Assembly (NCBI GenBank): GCA_023381235.1
Contig: JAMCTV010000110.1
Span: 2,715-18,787 of the forward strand
Direction: 5' to 3'
Length of the DNA: 16,073 bases
From: Gammaproteobacteria bacterium
GTDB lineage: Bacteria; Pseudomonadota; Gammaproteobacteria; SURF-13
Part shown: positions 13,765 through 16,073 of the stretch, one piece after another
Layout: every line of letters begins with the position of its first letter
How positions within the stretch are numbered: position 1 is the first letter of the stretch
The notes under the pieces: generated by a model
Databases searched by the model: none
Seen by the model: the letters and a program-made list of their open reading frames with translations, nothing else
What the model was told of the DNA's origin: nothing
Translations under genes and position numbers: made by a program

Positions 13765-14562
13765 CTATTTTTCTATCCCCGGCGTGAGAAACGGTGTGAT
13801 GGTCTTGAGAATGGCCGCGTACACCTTGGGCGCGCCGCCCACGATGTTGCCGCTGCTCAAAAATTCATCGCCGCCGCTGAAGTCGCCCACCAGACCGCCC
13901 GCCTCCTGAATGAGCAAAGCACCCGCGGCCATGTCCCAGGGAGACAGGCCGATCTCCCAGAAGCCGTCCAGACGCCCCGCCGCGACATAGGCGAGGTCGA
14001 GCGCGGCGGAGCCGGGGCGGCGCACGCCTGCGGTGAGCAGCGTGAACTCGCGGAACATCTTGAGATAGGCGTCCAGGTGCTCGGTCTTGCGGAACGGGAA
14101 GCCGGTGCCGAGCAGCGCGCCGTCCAGGCCCTTGAGCCGGGTCACGCGCAGGCGCCGTTCGTCCAGGCGCGCGCCGTCGCCGCGCGAGGCGGTGTACAGT
14201 TCCTGCCGCATCGGGTCGTAGATTACCGCGTGCTCCAGCTTGCCCTTGTACGCCAGCGCGATGGACACCGCGAACTGCGGAAAGCCGTGCAGGAAATTGG
14301 TGGTGCCGTCGAGCGGGTCTATGATCCATTGATACTCGTCGCCCGCGCGTAGGCCGCTCTCTTCGGCGAGAATGGCGTGGCTGGGGTAGGCCTTGCGGAT
14401 GACCTTGACGATTTCCTGCTCGGCCAGCAGGTCCACCTCGCTGACGAAATCATTTCTGCTCTTCTGCGTGACTTCGTAGCTGTCCACCCGCTCGAATGCG
14501 CGCGTGATAATGTTGCCGGCGGAACGCGCCGCGCGTACCGCGATGTTGAGCAGGGGATGCAT
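13765..14562 (-). CDS. suhB: Inositol-1-monophosphatase
   Basis: The enzyme hydrolyses inositol monophosphates with Mg2+; in E. coli SuhB also works in rRNA antitermination. The 265-residue protein has the family metal sites: AEES (66-69), WIIDPLDGTTNFLHGFP (79-95) and LSPWDMAAGALLIQEAGG (206-223), plus the N-terminal stretch KSRNDFVSEVDLLAE (35-49). The start is ATG 14562. It is divergent from trmJ, an arrangement common in gammaproteobacteria, and the two starts are 112 bp apart across the heptamer repeat. The frame is complete and nothing is unusual. Confidence 0.95.
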   Translation of the reverse strand: MHPLLNIAVRAARSAGNIITRAFERVDSYEVTQKSRNDFVSEVDLLAEQEIVKVIRKAYPSHAILAEESGLRAGDEYQWIIDPLDGTTNFLHGFPQFAVSIALAYKGKLEHAVIYDPMRQELYTASRGDGARLDERRLRVTRLKGLDGALLGTGFPFRKTEHLDAYLKMFREFTLLTAGVRRPGSAALDLAYVAAGRLDGFWEIGLSPWDMAAGALLIQEAGGLVGDFSGGDEFLSSGNIVGGAPKVYAAILKTITPFLTPGIEK

Positions 14563-14576
14563 AAATTCAGATATAA

Positions 14577-14674
14577 AGATACAAGAGAAAAGGAAAAAAA
14601 TACAGGCCGCAGGTCAAATGAAGCTCTTTACACATGTTTTTCCCCTTTTCTCTTTTCTCTTGTATCTTGTATCT
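14577..14674. repeat. Inverted repeat built from 7-bp units, before trmJ
   Basis: The right arm 14646-14673 is TTTTCTC twice and then TTGTATC twice. The left arm 14578-14591 is GATACAA then GAGAAAA. Positions 14577-14591 and 14653-14667 are perfectly complementary over 15 bp. The right arm runs to within one base of the trmJ start and replaces a ribosome site. The plan is the same as at 271-350. Confidence 0.8.
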
Positions 14675-15394
14675 ATGCTTTTAAATATCCGCATCGTGTT
14701 AATAGAAACATCCCACCCCGGCAACATCGGGGCCTGCGCGCGCGCCATGAAGACCATGGGCTTGAGCGCGCTTTACCTGGTCAACCCCAAGATTTTCCCC
14801 AGCGGCGAGGCCATCGCGCGCGCCGCGGGGGCGGAGGACATTCTGGATAGCGCCACCGTGTGCGGCTCGCTGGAGCAAGCCTTGAGCGGCTGCGCGCTGG
14901 CGGTGGGGGCGAGCGCGCGGGCGCGCACTATCGAGTGGCCGCTGCTCACTCCGCGCGAGTGCGCGGCGCGGCTGGTGCAAGAGTCGGCGCGCGCGCCGGT
15001 GGCGCTGGTGCTGGGGCGCGAGCATTCGGGCTTGTCCAATGAGGAACTGGACCGTTGCCACTATCTCACGCGCATCCACGCCAACCCTGATTTCTCCTCA
15101 CTCAATCTGGCTGCGGCGCTGCAGGTGTTCGCCTATGAAATCTTTCTCGCTCAGGGCGCGGCGGCGCAGGAAACAGGCGAACATACGCCTGCGGCGCGGG
15201 AACAGATGGAATTATTTTACGCTCATCTGGAACAGGTGCTGGTGCAGATCGAGTTCCTTAACCCGCGCTTTCCCAAAAAGCTCATGCGCCGCCTGCGCCG
15301 TTTATTCAACCGCGCACGGCCCGATCAAAACGAGATGAATATCCTGCGTGGCATGCTCACCGAGGTTGAGCGCAAGCTGTCCAGCGGCTCCTAA
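14675..15394 (+). CDS. trmJ: tRNA (cytidine/uridine-2'-O-)-methyltransferase TrmJ
   Basis: TrmJ methylates the 2'-OH of nucleotide 32 in the anticodon loop of several tRNAs, using SAM bound in a SPOUT trefoil knot. The 239-residue protein has IVLIETSHPGNIGACARAMK (about 7-26), the knot segment VALVLGREHSGLSNEELDRC (about 109-128) and ANPDFSSLNLAAALQVFAYE, followed by a helical C-terminal dimerisation tail. I chose ATG 14675 because MLLNIRIVLIETSHPGN is the usual beginning. No Shine-Dalgarno site precedes it; the base just before belongs to the heptamer repeat. ATG 14618 would add 19 hydrophobic residues encoded partly by that repeat, which I consider unlikely. It is divergent from suhB, and its end overlaps the next gene's end by 4 bp. 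Confidence 0.94.
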   Translation: MLLNIRIVLIETSHPGNIGACARAMKTMGLSALYLVNPKIFPSGEAIARAAGAEDILDSATVCGSLEQALSGCALAVGASARARTIEWPLLTPRECAARLVQESARAPVALVLGREHSGLSNEELDRCHYLTRIHANPDFSSLNLAAALQVFAYEIFLAQGAAAQETGEHTPAAREQMELFYAHLEQVLVQIEFLNPRFPKKLMRRLRRLFNRARPDQNEMNILRGMLTEVERKLSSGS

Positions 15395-16073
15395 TCCGCG
15401 GCACGCCGCGCACTGATCTCCAGGTATTCGGATTGCACCTGCACCATGCCGTCTGTGGCGCGGTTGTGCGCCGACCAGTGCTGCTCCAGATCGCGGCGCA
15501 GCGCCGTCTGCCCCTGTTCATCCAGCGCCTGGAAGGCGCGTTGGGTGGGGCCGTAATAGGTGCGGTAAAATTCGATCAGTTCAGCCACACCGAAGGGGTA
15601 GTGGATGGGATACAGGCGGCGCGTGAGATGCAGTTCCGCAATGCCGTGGCGCAGGCGTTCGCGCACCGCCGTTTCGTCTCCCCATAACAGCGGCGAGGGG
15701 ATGCCGGGCGGTGGCGGGACGTGGCTGGTGTTGACTTTGAACATCTGGCCGATCAGTCCTTGCGGCGTCCAGTTGCCCATCACGATGCGCCCGCCCGGCC
15801 GGCACACGCGCACCATCTCCGCCGCCACCCGCTCCGGGCGCGGCGCGAACATGGCCCCAATCAGGCTTATCACCAGGTCAAAACTATTATCCTGGTATGG
15901 TAACTGCTCGGCATCGCCTTCATCAAAACGCGCTGACAAACGTTCAGCCTGGGCGCGTGCACGCGCCTGTTCGATCAAGTTGACGGCGATGTCCACTCCG
16001 GTGACATCCGCACCCGCGCGCGCAGCCGGGATGGCAAGCTGGCCCGCGCCGCAGGCGATGTCAAGCACGCTAG
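15391..16073 (-). CDS. Class I SAM-dependent methyltransferase, 5' end missing
   Basis: The frame is open to the window edge, so the N-terminus is missing. The visible 227 residues include the SAM-binding motif VLDIACGAGQLAIPAARAGA, the acidic end of strand 2 (VTGVDIAVNLIEQAR), GDAEQLPYQDNSFDLVISLI (motif II region) and MVRVCRPGGRIVMGNWTP (motif III). This is the UbiE-like Methyltransf_11/25 type. The C-terminal part (LLWGDETAVRERL, FYRTYYGPTQRAF) is seen in small-molecule methyltransferases of unknown substrate. It converges on trmJ with a 4-bp overlap. No substrate can be named from sequence or neighbours. Confidence 0.85.
   Translation of the reverse strand, partial: SVLDIACGAGQLAIPAARAGADVTGVDIAVNLIEQARARAQAERLSARFDEGDAEQLPYQDNSFDLVISLIGAMFAPRPERVAAEMVRVCRPGGRIVMGNWTPQGLIGQMFKVNTSHVPPPPGIPSPLLWGDETAVRERLRHGIAELHLTRRLYPIHYPFGVAELIEFYRTYYGPTQRAFQALDEQGQTALRRDLEQHWSAHNRATDGMVQVQSEYLEISARRAAD

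Overview
The window looks like one contig of a GC-rich gammaproteobacterial chromosome. The strongest clue is the minus-strand order recA-recX-alaS-lysC-csrA-tRNA-Ser(GCT)-tRNA-Arg(ACG), a known gammaproteobacterial arrangement (E. coli has recA-recX-alaS-csrA-serV-argV). The divergent suhB/trmJ pair fits the same group. Genus and species cannot be read from the sequence.

Layout. (A) 1-1214: the 3' end of proB (glutamate 5-kinase) and a converging spermidine synthase gene, speE. Both are involved in one rearrangement. The first 116 bases repeat an internal part of speE, and speE carries a 25-bp insertion that breaks its frame and contains 16 nt of proB sequence. Misassembly or chimeric reads is the simplest explanation. 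(B) 1301-4371: a co-oriented row of speA (arginine decarboxylase), an ADP-ribose pyrophosphatase-type Nudix hydrolase and an unnamed HEXXH protein, with gaps of 8-9 bp. SpeA and SpeE belong to polyamine synthesis. (C) 4374-7350: a 2.9-kb decayed island between an intact tRNA-Arg gene and a 44-bp copy of its 3' end. It holds two ends of a broken Fic (DUF4172-type) gene with a GNAT/DUF1778 toxin-antitoxin pair between them, a perfect 18-bp inverted repeat, a HigB/HigA-type pair whose toxin has an in-frame TGA, short GC-rich repeats, and the C-terminal stub of a tyrosine recombinase next to the tRNA. (D) 7387-7904: tRNA-Arg and tRNA-Ser surroundings with duplicated tRNA ends and small hairpins. 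(E) 7905-13548: csrA, lysC, alaS, recX and recA on the minus strand. (F) 13549-16073: a G-quadruplex-prone inverted repeat, suhB, a heptamer-built inverted repeat, trmJ and a partial class I methyltransferase.

Regions B, E and F are ordinary core genome. The accessory biology is in region C, a tRNA-targeted site where toxin-antitoxin modules collected and partly decayed. I see no wholly new multi-gene system. The most distinctive signals are the split Fic gene with its palindromic control region, the TGA-interrupted HigB with an apparently leaderless promoter, and a family of inverted repeats built from 7-bp units (271-350 and 14577-14674).
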